Shown: positions 39,101-51,000 of the stretch, piece after piece | How the letters are laid out: every line of letters begins with the position of its first letter | Numbering within the stretch: position 1 is the first letter of the stretch | DNA from: Macquaria australasica | Taxonomy: Eukaryota > Chordata > Actinopteri > Centrarchiformes > Percichthyidae | Reading direction: 5' to 3' | Length of the DNA: 64,000 bases | Assembly: GCA_005408345.1 (NCBI GenBank) | Contig: SEMN01000018.1 | Location: 845,501-909,500, forward strand | Made by a program: the position numbers and the translations under genes | The notes under the pieces: model-generated | Seen by the model: the letters and a program-made list of their open reading frames with translations, nothing else | The model's database searches: none | What the model was told of the DNA's origin: nothing

Positions 39101-42100
39101 AGGATTTGTGGGATTTTTACTGGCCTGTTATCTACCACCTGGCATTACAAATTGTAGCAATGTGTCAACACAAGCAGCAGTTCAAGGAGTTACAAATCTA
39201 AAATATGAGTTAAATTTGCACTAACACAATCAACTCTACTTAATATTAAAAAAGAGCTTCTGTAACTCTTTTATAAAAGATTATGAATGTAGGTGTTCAA
39301 AAAAAGTAAAATAAAGCAAAGACGCCTTCAGGCTGAAGCAAGCAAGGCTTCTTCTTCATCTACAGCAGATGACTGAGAGCCATAAAAATAAACAAAAGCA
39401 TATAAGCAATGTTAAAAAAAAAAGAGTATCAAATGCACTTATACAACTGAAATTATATATATTTCAATTATATTTCTTCAAAGAAATGCATTTCAAGGTG
39501 TGTATCATTGTGTTAAAAGGACTACTTTCATCACTTTGTGTGTGAAACCATTAAAGCTTGCTTTGGCCCCTAAGTGTGTGCTATAGAGAGCAGCGTTGCC
39601 AGCAAAGTAAAGTAACAAAAGGCTCTACAGTGAAGTAAATAATGAAATGTGTAATACAATCAATATTGTTATGATAGCAAAAACTGGGAAAATAAGTCCC
39701 AGGTCATAGCTGTCTGGATAGTTGTCCCCAGCACATCACAGAGTGATCTGTATGCATGTATGAGTGTTCATGCACGCACAGCTATTGACATTCAGATCTT
39801 TCATCAGGGAAATTTGTTTCATTTTCTTCCATCGGATTCCATTTTGCTGTAATAACAACACTGCATGTGTGTGCAAGACTACATATCCTATCGTATGTGT
39901 GCATCTGCTGGATGCGATACGCAATGTACATTTACACACACATAGATTGTATTTTGTGTCTGTGTGCATTCATTTTAACAGTGGGCCCCTTAAGGGTCTT
40001 TGCATTAAGTGGAACCATTTTGACTGGCCTTGGTTCCAGGGGCCTGAGAGTGACTCCTCAGAGGAAGAGAAAGAGGCGAGCGGCTGAGTTTGTGGTGAAG
40101 GAAACTACACCACCACATGCTCCCTATCCGTTCCTCTTAGTCGGCTCAGTGGCCCATACCTCATCTTAATGAGATGCGGCAACACACACAGACACATGTA
40201 GCATGTCTACTCTAATTATACTAGAAAGCTCTGCCGTGTCCTGCACCCCCTGGTGGCATCATGCAATTCACTCCAAAGGTTTTTTTTTAAAGGGTAAAAA
40301 CAAAGTCTGTCATGTACAATGGTAGTTATAACAGAAAAGAAGCTAACAGCACCAGGGCACACAGCAGACACAGTGGTTAAGGAGCCTAGGTTATGGTTAT
40401 TTCCATATATTTAATTCCTGCTACTTAACTTAACATACTTTGAGAGACAGATACACCTTGTGTCTCTCTTTATCTGCATCTTACATGGAATTTTGGCCAT
40501 CTGTCTGATAATTTCACTGTGGGGGACTAGATTAAATTCCAGCATCATAAACCTTACAAGTGAGTGAGACATTGTAAGGAGTAAACAGCTATAGTCTATT
40601 GCTCAGATCATTGATCATTAGATATCACAAATATCAGAGTGCCCATTGCCCTTAAGGCTTGAAATTACTGCTCAGATAACTACAGTCTTGCTATGTGCAG
40701 CTAATTGCACGTAACTTATTTCACTAATTTCTCCTCTTGAGTGCTAGTTTAACTGCTGGCCATTGTCTATGTTTATTCATATAAAAAGTTAACATATATC
40801 ACAGACACCTTCTTGTTACTATAGACATGTAAGTGGAATAGGATAGAAATATTTAGGCCTCAAGGTTCTTTGGCCTATGTTGCCAGGTAGGATTGGGTGG
40901 CTAGACTGCAGGTAGGATAGGTAAGCTTGTGTTGTATGGAGCTCATATTATATCAGCTTAATAATTAAAGATTAGTTCAGTGTTTAATTATTGTTGATTA
41001 AATTATAGATGCATAATAATAATTAAGATGGTAATTAAACACATTTACACTTACAATTAAGCTGTTAATAAAACAATTTGTGAAATGTTGATTAGATCTG
41101 CGATGTATTAATATGTCTTTGTCATGAATAAATAACTACATTTGTAAAATGGTTTGTGAAATGCTTTTTTAAAAGTAATTCAAATTGGACTTTGTGTTAC
41201 ATCATTTACTTTGTGTATGCATTTTCCTTTTCCATCTCACAAAACATTGGTTTACTGTGCACTGGCTTGCTTGTATTAACAGCGTATTCTTGCCTACTGC
41301 CTCTGTAGCATCCACTCGGTGGCCAGTAAGGTGGCCATTTTCCTATAGAATGGGCTAGACTTCTGTCTGGTACATTCGCTGCATGTCTTCTAATTACAAG
41401 TCTAAAAGTTACGCATGGCCCAAATAGCTGAGCTGTGAGATGGAAAAGGAATAGAAAAACACTTGCTATGTTGTCTTTCCTGCTTTGTTCTTTTTCTCTG
41501 TGCTTATTATGTTGCATAATGTGCAACATTTCTTGTGGCATACTGTGTTGCAACATATAGTTACATGACAGATTGCTGATTAGTGACATCTTAGTAGGCT
41601 TTCTGTAGTCCCTCTAATGCATTATTTAGTGGTGAAGGACTTTAAAAGTGAGTTCTAAGCAGGTTGATTCTCATACTGTACTGACATCAACTGCATAAAT
41701 GATAAGAGGGTGATCGCATTCTGAAGTCTAAAAGAAACTGTATATATGTTTGGGGTCAACTGCACTGGGAAGTACACACAATGTATCATAAACTGGATTA
41801 TATATGCAAATACACAGGTATTTTCATTTAAATTTGAGACGCAGACAAGTGATCAAATAGTCATCATATTGAAAGGCAAAAATTCTACACAAGAGTACTC
41901 CATTGCAAAACAATAGCATCCAGTGCCATTTACTTCAAACCAAGCTATAAATAGACTGCCAGGTACACAGCAGCCAAGGCACCTCCACCCCCCTTGGGGA
42001 AGCTCTCTACATTTGTTCCACCCTCAAGCTACTGTACACCATTTCTACAGTCTTCTACTGCTGAGCAATTGTCATCATGTGGGCTTCTTTTTCTCTTAAG

Positions 42101-43334
42101 ATCACTGCAGTTGTGAAATAAAGCATGTATTTTCAATGTCTATTCCTTTCCCCCCATTCAGGGATGTAACATTTTGGTGATAAAATGAGGTACGGCATGA
42201 ATTAGTGTGGGATAAATATGGGCTTTTATGAAGTACCGATCATCATTCGACACTAGCCAACTGACAGTTTGGCAGGTGCAACCAAAGTGCTCTCACTGCC
42301 TCCCCTTGAGCTATCCATAGTGGTGACTATGAAATATGGACAGCAGCAAATTGAGATTCATCAGGCATGCCTGCCTTGCTCACCGAAATCTATATTCAAT
42401 TTTAGAGCATCTGACATGGCAGTGGCAGGCTGAGGCATGCTGGGATTGAGAATCACTTAAGTGTTCTGAAATTGTACATAGTGGAAAAAAGCTCTCTGTC
42501 TTTCTCTCTGTGTATCTACCTGCCACTTTGCCTGTCTTTCTTTCTCTGTATCTGGAGGTAAATGCACATGAAATAATTAGTTTCCTGTATGGCGATATAG
42601 GATCTAATCTAATGATCTAATCAATGTTTCTGTTCACAAATGCATTTCCACCTGCAATTTTTCAAAAGAACACATACACTTCATTACCTAGTAAAATAAT
42701 TAGTGCATTCTTATGTGTTCATCAGTTTTAAGTGACTGTGTTACCACTGGGAAAATTCTGACAGCATCTCTAAACCCCTGATAATGCAGCAACACTATGC
42801 TGACAATAGCAGAAGTCTAAAGTGACAATCTGTGGATACAATGTAAGCTCAAGTAGCTATAGTGCTGCTGGCCAAGGGATACTTAAGGCTGAATGGCCTA
42901 GGAATGTAGAGGTTACACATTATGTTGCTTAACCTTCAATCAAATTTTTCCATGTTTTTCTTACTGAAATTATATAAAGTAGCACATTCTTCTTTATTTT
43001 ATGACACAAGAAAATCTAGCAATCCAAACCAAGTATTTTCTGTCACATGTGACAGTGAGGATGCATGGACAAGGCGACGGAGAAGAAGAGAGTATGAAAT
43101 CCTTGATTCTATGGCAACGGTCAGACTCAATTTTCCTTTTTCTCATGCTTATAAGATTTATGATTAAAAGGAAGCAATTGGTAATTAACTGTAGAGGAAA
43201 GGAGAAAGGTCAAGGTTCTATCTGCAGGGTTGGTTTCTGCTCTCTGTAGAGTGGGTCAAAGGGAGCTAAGAATTCTCATTATAGACCATTAAACTTAGAT
43301 TGAGAATCTGTTGGTGGGCGTGCAGGTAGAGCTG
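36172..43334. other. No gene recognised; conserved-element-like stretch near 37200-37580
   Basis: A poly-T run lies near 36670. The stretch 37200-37580 is repeat-free, unusually open on the minus strand (124 codons) and dense in ATTA/TAAT cores, which suggests a regulatory element rather than a gene. The stretch 38340-38720 is T-rich and ends in GAGAATAAAACC, possibly a worn retroelement end. A TATAAATA box at 41946-41953 has no gene that I can see after it. Confidence 0.5.
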
Positions 43335-43412
43335 AGTGTCTTCCTCAAGGACACTGACATGATGATGAACCTGCGGCTTTTCGGCTAAAGACCTGCACTT
43401 CTACCACTGCCA
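43335..43412 (+). repeat. Fragment of a CTCAAGG-type dispersed repeat
   Basis: Holds TTCCTCAAGGACACTGACAT followed by GCGGCTTTTCGGCTAAAGAC and CTTCTACCACTGCCA. The layout parallels the block at 25716-25800 and the one at 56751-56846: a CTCAAGG(G/A)CA core, then a cytosine-rich tail. It is short and diverged. Confidence 0.45.
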
Positions 43413-44988
43413 TTGATTCCACAAACTCCTTGTTTTGATGATTCAGTAAATAGAAAGGCGGTGGAAGCTGTTGTGCTCATCCGCTGAACTTATGTGCTTG
43501 ATTCAACACATCGAAACCTCAGCTCACTACCCCCATGAAACTGCCATTTGCTATGTTATGACCCTGATGTTGGTAGAAGATTCTAAATGGGTTAGAGAGA
43601 ACACACTTCACGTAGAAAAAGTCGAGTTCAAAGGATGTATGTAGTAATACAGTATAAAGAGTCTAAATATCAAAAATAAATCTTTACACTGTAGACTCTG
43701 CAACATACAGATATAATTCTGTAATGAATTAATTTAATTTTAACACATAAGGTCAAACTTATTAAAAATATGCTTTTTAGTCTCAATATGTATGCTCTGT
43801 ATCAATAAATGAATCTATATTTGGGTTAAGCCTGTTAGCAATATACATGAAACCACACATACATAATGGCATCCAAGCTATTTGAAATAATATTACATGC
43901 AGGTTTATGTCTGCTGAAGCAATTCAGTGAGTAAGACTCTCCATCTGTTATTATTTAAATGTGAAATGGCTTCCATCTTTAAGGCTTGTCATCAGTCTGT
44001 CACTAGCCACAGAGAATGCATAATGGCACCAGTAAAGCTCTTTATTAGTCCATGGTGAACAATGAGCCATGTCAGCTGATAGAGGGAGACTCCCCTTCTC
44101 CTTCCCAAACAGTGGAATCCAAGGAAGTGACAATCAATAGAAATGCTTCATTTGGTTTATGTGTGCTGCTGAACACACCATGGCAGAAATAGACTGTTTT
44201 CGCTCGCCGTTATGTTAGCACATTACCACTCACAAAAGTGCCATTCATTGTCTCTACAGGCTATTTTTTTAGGCCAGGTCCAAACAATCAGAAAAAAACG
44301 TGCATTGATTTGCATATTTCACATCACATATGCGACAATTTTCACATGCCATTCTCGCCAATACTCAGGACAAAAGTCAAATGATAAGCATGTTCATATG
44401 TTTCATATTTCAAGGCCAAGCCTGCAGATTTCACACAACTTTAATTGCAGTGTGTCAGTCAAAAGACAAGCATGGAAGTGACAGATGTTACACTGATGTT
44501 TGTTTTTCTGCCAACAGCTTATTTTAACAAATGACACAACTGCACAAGTATGGTTCTTATCAGTGGCAGGCAATGTCATGCCACATCCAATCTCAAAAAA
44601 ACACCTTGCACTCTCTGTCACTCATCTCTCCATCAAAGCACCTACAGTACATGGCTGAAATACCTAAAGACAGAATTTAAAAAATGTAATGAAAGACAAT
44701 ATAAAATATAAAGAAAGATTATTGAATCCATCTGATAATACCCATTATTAATCTGTCAAACTGAATTTACTGTTAGCGTTTCATTGAGACAGTCGCCACA
44801 CAAATCAATCCAAAATGTACAGACATATCTAACTCTTAACAACGAAGACTACAATTGTTCTAGTATGTGGGTGTATCTGTCTGTCTCTGTGTGTATGTTT
44901 GTCACACGCGAAACCCAAAACCCATAATCCCCTGGTTGTTGACAAGTTCATGGTGGCAGGTTGTGCCCATAATGATTTTAGAAATCAC

Positions 44989-45022
44989 TGTGTGTGTGTG
45001 TGTGTGTGTGTGCGTGTGCGTG
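44989..45022 (+). repeat. (TG)n microsatellite
   Basis: An alternating TG run with two CG interruptions near its right end (TGCGTGTGCGTG). This is a common vertebrate dinucleotide repeat and a possible Z-DNA former. Confidence 0.9.
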
Positions 45023-45486
45023 CTGTCTATATGGAGAATATTTCGGCGTCAATGTGTGAAAGATAATCAAACCATCATTTATGAACTCTGAAGAGATCAA
45101 TCTCTTGACTGTTATGCTTGTTAAGGCATGGGATAGGCCAAAGAATATGTCTGATGCAATTATCCCCTGGGGGAAGGGAAGATATTGTACTACTCGATGC
45201 TTTTAGAGTGGTGCCTTTTGCGAAATAGCGGAGTAAGAACGGCAGTCCCTCATTCTGTATGCATGCAATGTATCAAATAAAGCTGGAGGTATTTTTGTTA
45301 TAACTTATTTATTACCTAAGTGACTTGTGGGGCTACAATATTTACAAGCTACTATGTTACATCATGTGATAATCTTTCAAATTATTTGCTACAGTGCTTG
45401 AGGCCTTGCTCAAATTTGGCTAAATCTGCGTGAACAGGTTAAGTTAATCAAGGCCAGAGATTTAAATTGCCTCCTGTTCAAAGAAG

Positions 45487-45506
45487 CTTTGTGCTATAGC
45501 ACAAAG
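45487..45506. repeat. Perfect 20-bp palindrome
   Basis: CTTTGTGCTATAGCACAAAG is its own reverse complement with no spacer. No flanking repeat or open frame accompanies it. CTTTGTG resembles the TCF/LEF or SOX-type core, which would be present on both strands. Confidence 0.6.
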
Positions 45507-48500
45507 GATAACATGCTGTTTTTCAGGTGGCAAGACTAAAAACTTGATGACAAGAAGTGATGTTTAAAGAAAGCTGATTTGCTCCGTCTGCTATGCTTCC
45601 AGTCATCTATGGGCTATTACCTTGCTTGAAGAAAAAAAATAGTGAAGAATTATCATTACACTAAGGCTTTACTGTATTAGTTATCTTACTTTGGTGTGGT
45701 ATCTATTGAAGCTATGAAAGCTATCTACAACCTCTACCATTATGCTGCCGTTATGCTATCTCTTTACTGTTCTCCTCTTGCTCAAATGACTGCTCCGGGA
45801 TCAGTGCAGTTCCTCAGCGGAAGGGAACTGAAAAAGGTCACAACTGGGGAATGAGAGAATGGTGCGAGCCAAAGAAGCTACATTTCTCCATTCAGCAGTC
45901 TGCTTAGAGATTGAGTTACATAGGTACATTACTGTCTCCCAGAGCTACCCTGGTCGCTGGGTTTATGTCCCCTCATCTAGCTGAAAATGGCTTTTTTTTT
46001 GTTACAAAACAGGGAGGATATGCCAGCTTTGTCTCCAAGAACACAACACACAACCTCACACATAAATATGATTTACCAGGAAATGTTGTATGTTTTATAA
46101 ACTATACAACTCTCTGGATTTTATGGTTAGTTCTGTCTCTAATGGAGACAAATACCTAGAGGCAGGTGTAAGCACGTCTGCAGTACACAGTCATCTCATG
46201 GCTGTAGATTCCAATCCAAGACAAAACTACCTCTGTGTTATCATTAGCCTGCATTAAATAAACCACTTAAATGGCTTTTTTTTGCTGTCAACAGACTAGT
46301 GGTGCAACAGTAACTTTGCAATGTGAACTAAAAACTGGTAGAAACACTAGTCAGTTACCTGTACACTGCCAATACATTATGTGGATGGCTGGTATTCACA
46401 CAAACAAGATGTTTGGTCAGGCCATGTGAAAGTTAAAAGTTAAGGTTAAGAGTTACAAGCTCATAAAGCAAAAACAAAGTGGGAAAGTAGTCTAATCAAC
46501 CCACTGTCTTCCCAAAAAGGTAGAATCCATGTTTGCATTTTCCTGTGCACCTTAAAATAAATGTGATTTATTTTAGATAACCACAGTTCAGGATTTTCAA
46601 GTAAGAAGAAAGATATTTGGCCACCCACAACATATCTATCTAAACACCCAGGTTCACGCTTCTATATGCCATTTGCTTTCATTATTTTTCAAGCTAATCA
46701 ATACATATAACTCCAGTGAGACTATAAAAACACTGGTGGGTGAAAATGCTAATTAAACATGTTATATTAGTTTTCCTGAATGGGATGTTAAACCTCTCAG
46801 AACAGAACCATTTTTTTGGCATGACCTGTATGAGTTTGCCAGGTTTGCTGCAATAAATTGTGTCATTCCATCAAAGTCTTCTTTATATTTGTCATAATAA
46901 TGTTTAGTTACTAGCAAACAGCGGGAAGATATATGCCTGACATACAGATAAGCTGATCATTGGTATGTAAAATGTATCACATTGCATTAATTTAAGCTGA
47001 ATATTTTAGTGTTTCCTAACACACTGTTATTTATTTATTTTTTTTATCATCACGAACGACAGTACAGTATTGCAGCAGTGTACATAATACAGAGACAGGT
47101 ATCCTAATAAGAAAGCTACATATAGAAAGGTCCATCGTCTATGTCAAAAAAGTTAACTTTAATTGCTATCAAACATGACAACAAGTCACAATGATGATTG
47201 CAAACCCATGTAACAGATAACAAGTCTACAACACAACACAAGGACCCATGAGAGATGACTGGCCCAAACATACAAAACACACAGGTAACATTTCTACAAA
47301 TACAATCTGCCAAGTGGGAAACTCTGTAAATATAAATATTTTATTGATAAGCAGACAATACAGTGAGTGACTGATGTTTTGGTTTGAACACAATTAATGT
47401 GTTCTACAGTAATATGAAGATCAAACACAGATATGCTTCTAATGTAGTCTTTACACCCACCTCCTCTCTTACCAATAAAGACAACATGGAGACAGTGAGA
47501 AAAAAAACAAGAACAAAAAACACTCCCATTTAATTTCCCTCCTCTGCCACAGTGGTATTATTCGGCAGCAAATGGTGTCATAAGGTTAATGTTGATTTAA
47601 TCAGCAATTAATTTTAAACTTCTGTCTTAAACATAATAAAAGATTAAAGTCATATTCCATTGCACTTAACTGAGATGAGATGCCGAAGTACACAGAGGCA
47701 AGGTAGCGGAAAGAGGAGTTTATTTGTTCACTGTATTGCCAGAAGTCAGGCAGCTGGTTAATTGGCTCAGCATTCTCCTAAGCACTAAGTGCACTAATGA
47801 TGTCAGTCTGGATCTCTACAAAGGTACAAACATGTGAGCGCTGATGAATCAGAATCACTTAACCAGTGCAATAAATGTGCAGTTCTGTAGTCTTCATGGC
47901 AGCAGTGCAGCCAAATTACAACTTAAAGAACAAGCACTGAACAAACAGGGTACAAGGACAACAGGACCACATGCTGTGCAAAGGAACAAAACACAGGATA
48001 CTACGGACAGCGTACATAATAAGTCGAGTCTAGTGAGATTGTAACTACAAAGCATATGTGGTTTGCTGTTACAGTAAGGTCTATTTTGGACATATTGGAT
48101 CCCCACAAAGTTTATGCCTTGCTCATAGATTACACATTGTTTTGTTCTGTTTGTTAACGCTGCAAGCCGACCAATTACAGGACTGTGCACTGACAGCTGA
48201 AGACTCTCATTTATTATCTATAGAAAGATTCTAACAATGTATGTCAGAGACAGCCCACACACTCGTCAGTGATTCCCCATGAGATTCTACATGTATGGTA
48301 GCAACTGCTTCACTTGGCCCGGCACATCACTACTCTGATACCTGTGAATAGACAGAGGGGGGTCACACTGAACCCATTACCACACTGCATTCAGTGAGAT
48401 TTATTCCACTGTGACTCCTTGACATAAAGTACTGGACCATTTTTTGACCAGGTAAAAAAAGGATAATTGCATATGCCTTGGATCTGATATCAAGATCAGA

Positions 48501-48744
48501 TATTTACTACTTCATTGTATATCCTCTTTTGGCCTGATAAGGACAGTTTAGAATGATTGTATTTGTTCCTGCCTGTATTATCCTTTCTAACTCTCTGTCT
48601 GTATTATTGTATTGCATACCGTGGAGTAAGAGTTTAGATAACAACATAAATCAGACCACCAAGATCTGAACTAAATGTTGCACTAAATTGTTGCACTAAA
48701 ACAATTGCACTTAGTTGCAGTAAAACATTAGGGTTAGGGTAAAA

Positions 48745-49050
48745 TATAAAGGTACCCTGTAGAGTTTTTGACCACTAGTTTGGAGCTATGGAGCAGTACG
48801 ATTCACATCCTGTTGTTGGTTTCACGCTATTCTGCGGATCTACTGACAGTTGGTGGCGGTATGGTGCCAACAAACATGGCAATGCGCCAGCAAAGGCAAG
48901 GACATAAAAATTGGCTTTGCAAATGTTTTATGAGGAAGGAAATGCATCCAACACGTTTGCTAGATCTCAAGGATACAAACAACGCGTTTTGGTGAGAAAC
49001 GCTGAATGTAAAAATGTTTGTTTACAAAAAATCTTCGCATGGCACCTAAT
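48745..49050 (+). repeat. Possible dispersed repeat beginning AAAGGTACCCTGT
   Basis: Opens AAAGGTACCCTGTAGAG and TTTTTGACCACTAG, and runs through GGCGGTATGGTGCCAAC and AACAACGCGTTTTGG. The opening resembles one I recall from fish repeats. The GC content is higher than the flanks. No inverted ends or target duplication can be seen, so the borders are approximate. A 75-codon open frame inside (48768-48995) is not recognisable. Confidence 0.35.
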
Positions 49051-50316
49051 AGAAGCCATGTCTAATTCAAGTAGGATTCCAGTTTGGTGACACGTTGTCC
49101 TGATATTCCAAACATGAACATAAAATGACTTTACAGATTAGAAAAAATACATTATAAAAGATGAAGAGAACAAAGAATTATCAAATAAATAAATGAAAGT
49201 GTCAAATATCGCAACAGATTACAGCCTACTTTTATCCTCCAGTGCATATATTGTATCTGTCATGCACTTATACTCTATAAATTTAAAACTAACGAAAACT
49301 AAACTCAGACTGCCACAAGTAAAACTCACACATACTGAAAGTGCAGATCTGGCTCTGCAGGTCACTAAGTCTGGAGACTCCTGGTCAACATTAAAGAGTG
49401 GCTACTCAATTAGGTGCACAAGAAAACCACAAGCTTTACAAAGCAAGAGTCTAAGGTCCCGACATACGGCTCTCCTTTCAATGCAGGACCAAACACACAC
49501 AAACACACAGCAGATAAATCACACAAGATCAGATGACCTACCTGTCCTCCCCCGTTAGTTTGACCTTGCTACTAACTGCTACTCTTGTTCGACAGCTGCA
49601 AACGTAGCACTGTGCTAACTATGCTACCACTCTCAGGAGTTGTAGCTACCACTTTGCACTGTCTTGCTCCTTAAACCTAAGCTATCCCTAAATTGCTAAA
49701 TAACCGTCCCTAGTAATGGAGAGTGTCACAATTTAAAGCAAACCAGAAACAAATTTGTACAAACCCATGAGCTAATCCAACCATGTATCTTATTACGCTG
49801 CTCCTGAGGATTGAGGGGATTTTTTTTTCCATACAGCACATTAAGAGAGAATCAATTTGTCAGTGAGCAACAGAGAGGGGAGGGGGTGTCATGGAGCATG
49901 GCATGGAGGGGGGGGGGGTGGAGTGTTGCACTTTGGGTATCAGGTGTCTCCTGCACTTTTCTAGGGAGATGGTAATGCCAGCGTGTGGGGCCTGCGTGCA
50001 AATTAAATGGAGAGACAGAAAAATGCATTATTGATCAGGGTGATGCCAAAGTGTCTCGCTCACAGCACGGGATCAGGTTTAGGTACAGGGTAATTAATCC
50101 ACAGGCCTGAATAAAAGCAGAGGAACTGATCTGCACTCCCCCTTCCCCGTCTCTCTCTGCCTCTCTCTTTGTTCAAATGTCTACTTCGTTCAACACCGAG
50201 AAAAATAGGTCGCTAGCTTGTAGGCAAAACCGGTGCAAGGCACCAGTGGGACTGCTAGAGCACACAGAAATGCACACACACGCCGTTTCCTACGCATAAA
50301 CACTCACTCTAAGACG

Positions 50317-50346
50317 CACACACACACACAAGCACACACACACACA
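50317..50346 (+). repeat. (CA)n microsatellite
   Basis: Two CA tracts separated by AG, followed by a short GA run. Overlapping open frames here reflect the repeat, not a gene. Confidence 0.9.
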
Positions 50347-50899
50347 GAGAGAAATAGAAAGGGAGGTGAGAGACAGAAAGGAAGAGAGAGCACCTGGGTG
50401 TTTTTTTACTGCCAAGCTGAGCAGAGCAGGTGTCCGTGTGATTCTCTCTGTATCATGTACTGTAATTACACACTGCGGCGTCATCAAATGCATTACAACA
50501 AAAACAACAACAAACATTTTGTGAATTTTAAGATAAAATCATTTTACTTCACCTGGGTCCTCACACAAAATTTCTATTTTATTTTTGCCACTGTTTAAAG
50601 TTGTTCTCAGAAGACAACAATCGAGAGCTGTCAGATATATAGATACTTTCACTTCTGTGGTTGACTTTGTATTTATCATGTCAGGGGCAACATTTTCAAT
50701 GCAGACAGGCATTTTTTGTCTTTTGATTCAGACTTTTGTTTAGTTGTCTTAAAGCTAAACTCCCTCCAAGGCAGAGAAGACTGGAACTTGATCTAACGGG
50801 AGCCTCAGACAAGTCATGTTCTACATGAACACAATGAACAGATGGGCTAAGTTACCTGCAGACCCATACTTTTCTAAGTTTCAAGGTTGTGAGGTCCCT

Positions 50900-51000
50900 C
50901 TTGTTCTGTGTTTGGTACTGTTGTCCCTTGAGGCTTGATATACAGGCGCAAAGGTACAGCAAGCCCCAAGGGACAACCCTACCAAACACAAACTAACAAG
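50900..51000 (+). ncRNA. Candidate microRNA-like hairpin
   Basis: A strong foldback of about 100 nt. The arms pair as TGTGTTTGGTA (50907-50917) with 50980-50990, then an internal 2x2 mismatch, then GTTGTCCCTTG (50920-50930) with 50967-50977, then one mismatch and GGCTTG (50932-50937) with 50960-50965. A terminal loop of 22 nt closes it. A further CTTGTT/AACAAG pairing (50900-50905 with 50995-51000) extends the base past a small bulge, giving about 34 base pairs in all. Length, loop and mismatch placement resemble an animal pre-miRNA. I do not recognise the arms as a known microRNA. A short palindromic MITE is the main alternative, and transcription could be from either strand. Confidence 0.35.

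Larger units (their letters stand above)
43413..48744. other. No gene recognised
   Basis: Contains the TG microsatellite at 44989 and the palindrome at 45487-45506. Two adjoining TTAGGG units at 48729-48740 are too few to be a telomeric remnant. Open frames are short and unrecognised. Confidence 0.6.

Noticed and set aside
41206..41589. 127-codon open frame on the minus strand
   Set aside because: No family resemblance, no promoter or splice signals that I can support.
41946..41953. TATAAATA box
   Set aside because: No gene or transcript-like structure follows it.
48729..48740. Two TTAGGG units
   Set aside because: Two units are expected by chance and do not indicate an interstitial telomere.
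50233..50598. 121-codon frame over the CA repeat
   Set aside because: Much of it is translated CA/GA microsatellite, and no domain is recognisable in the rest.
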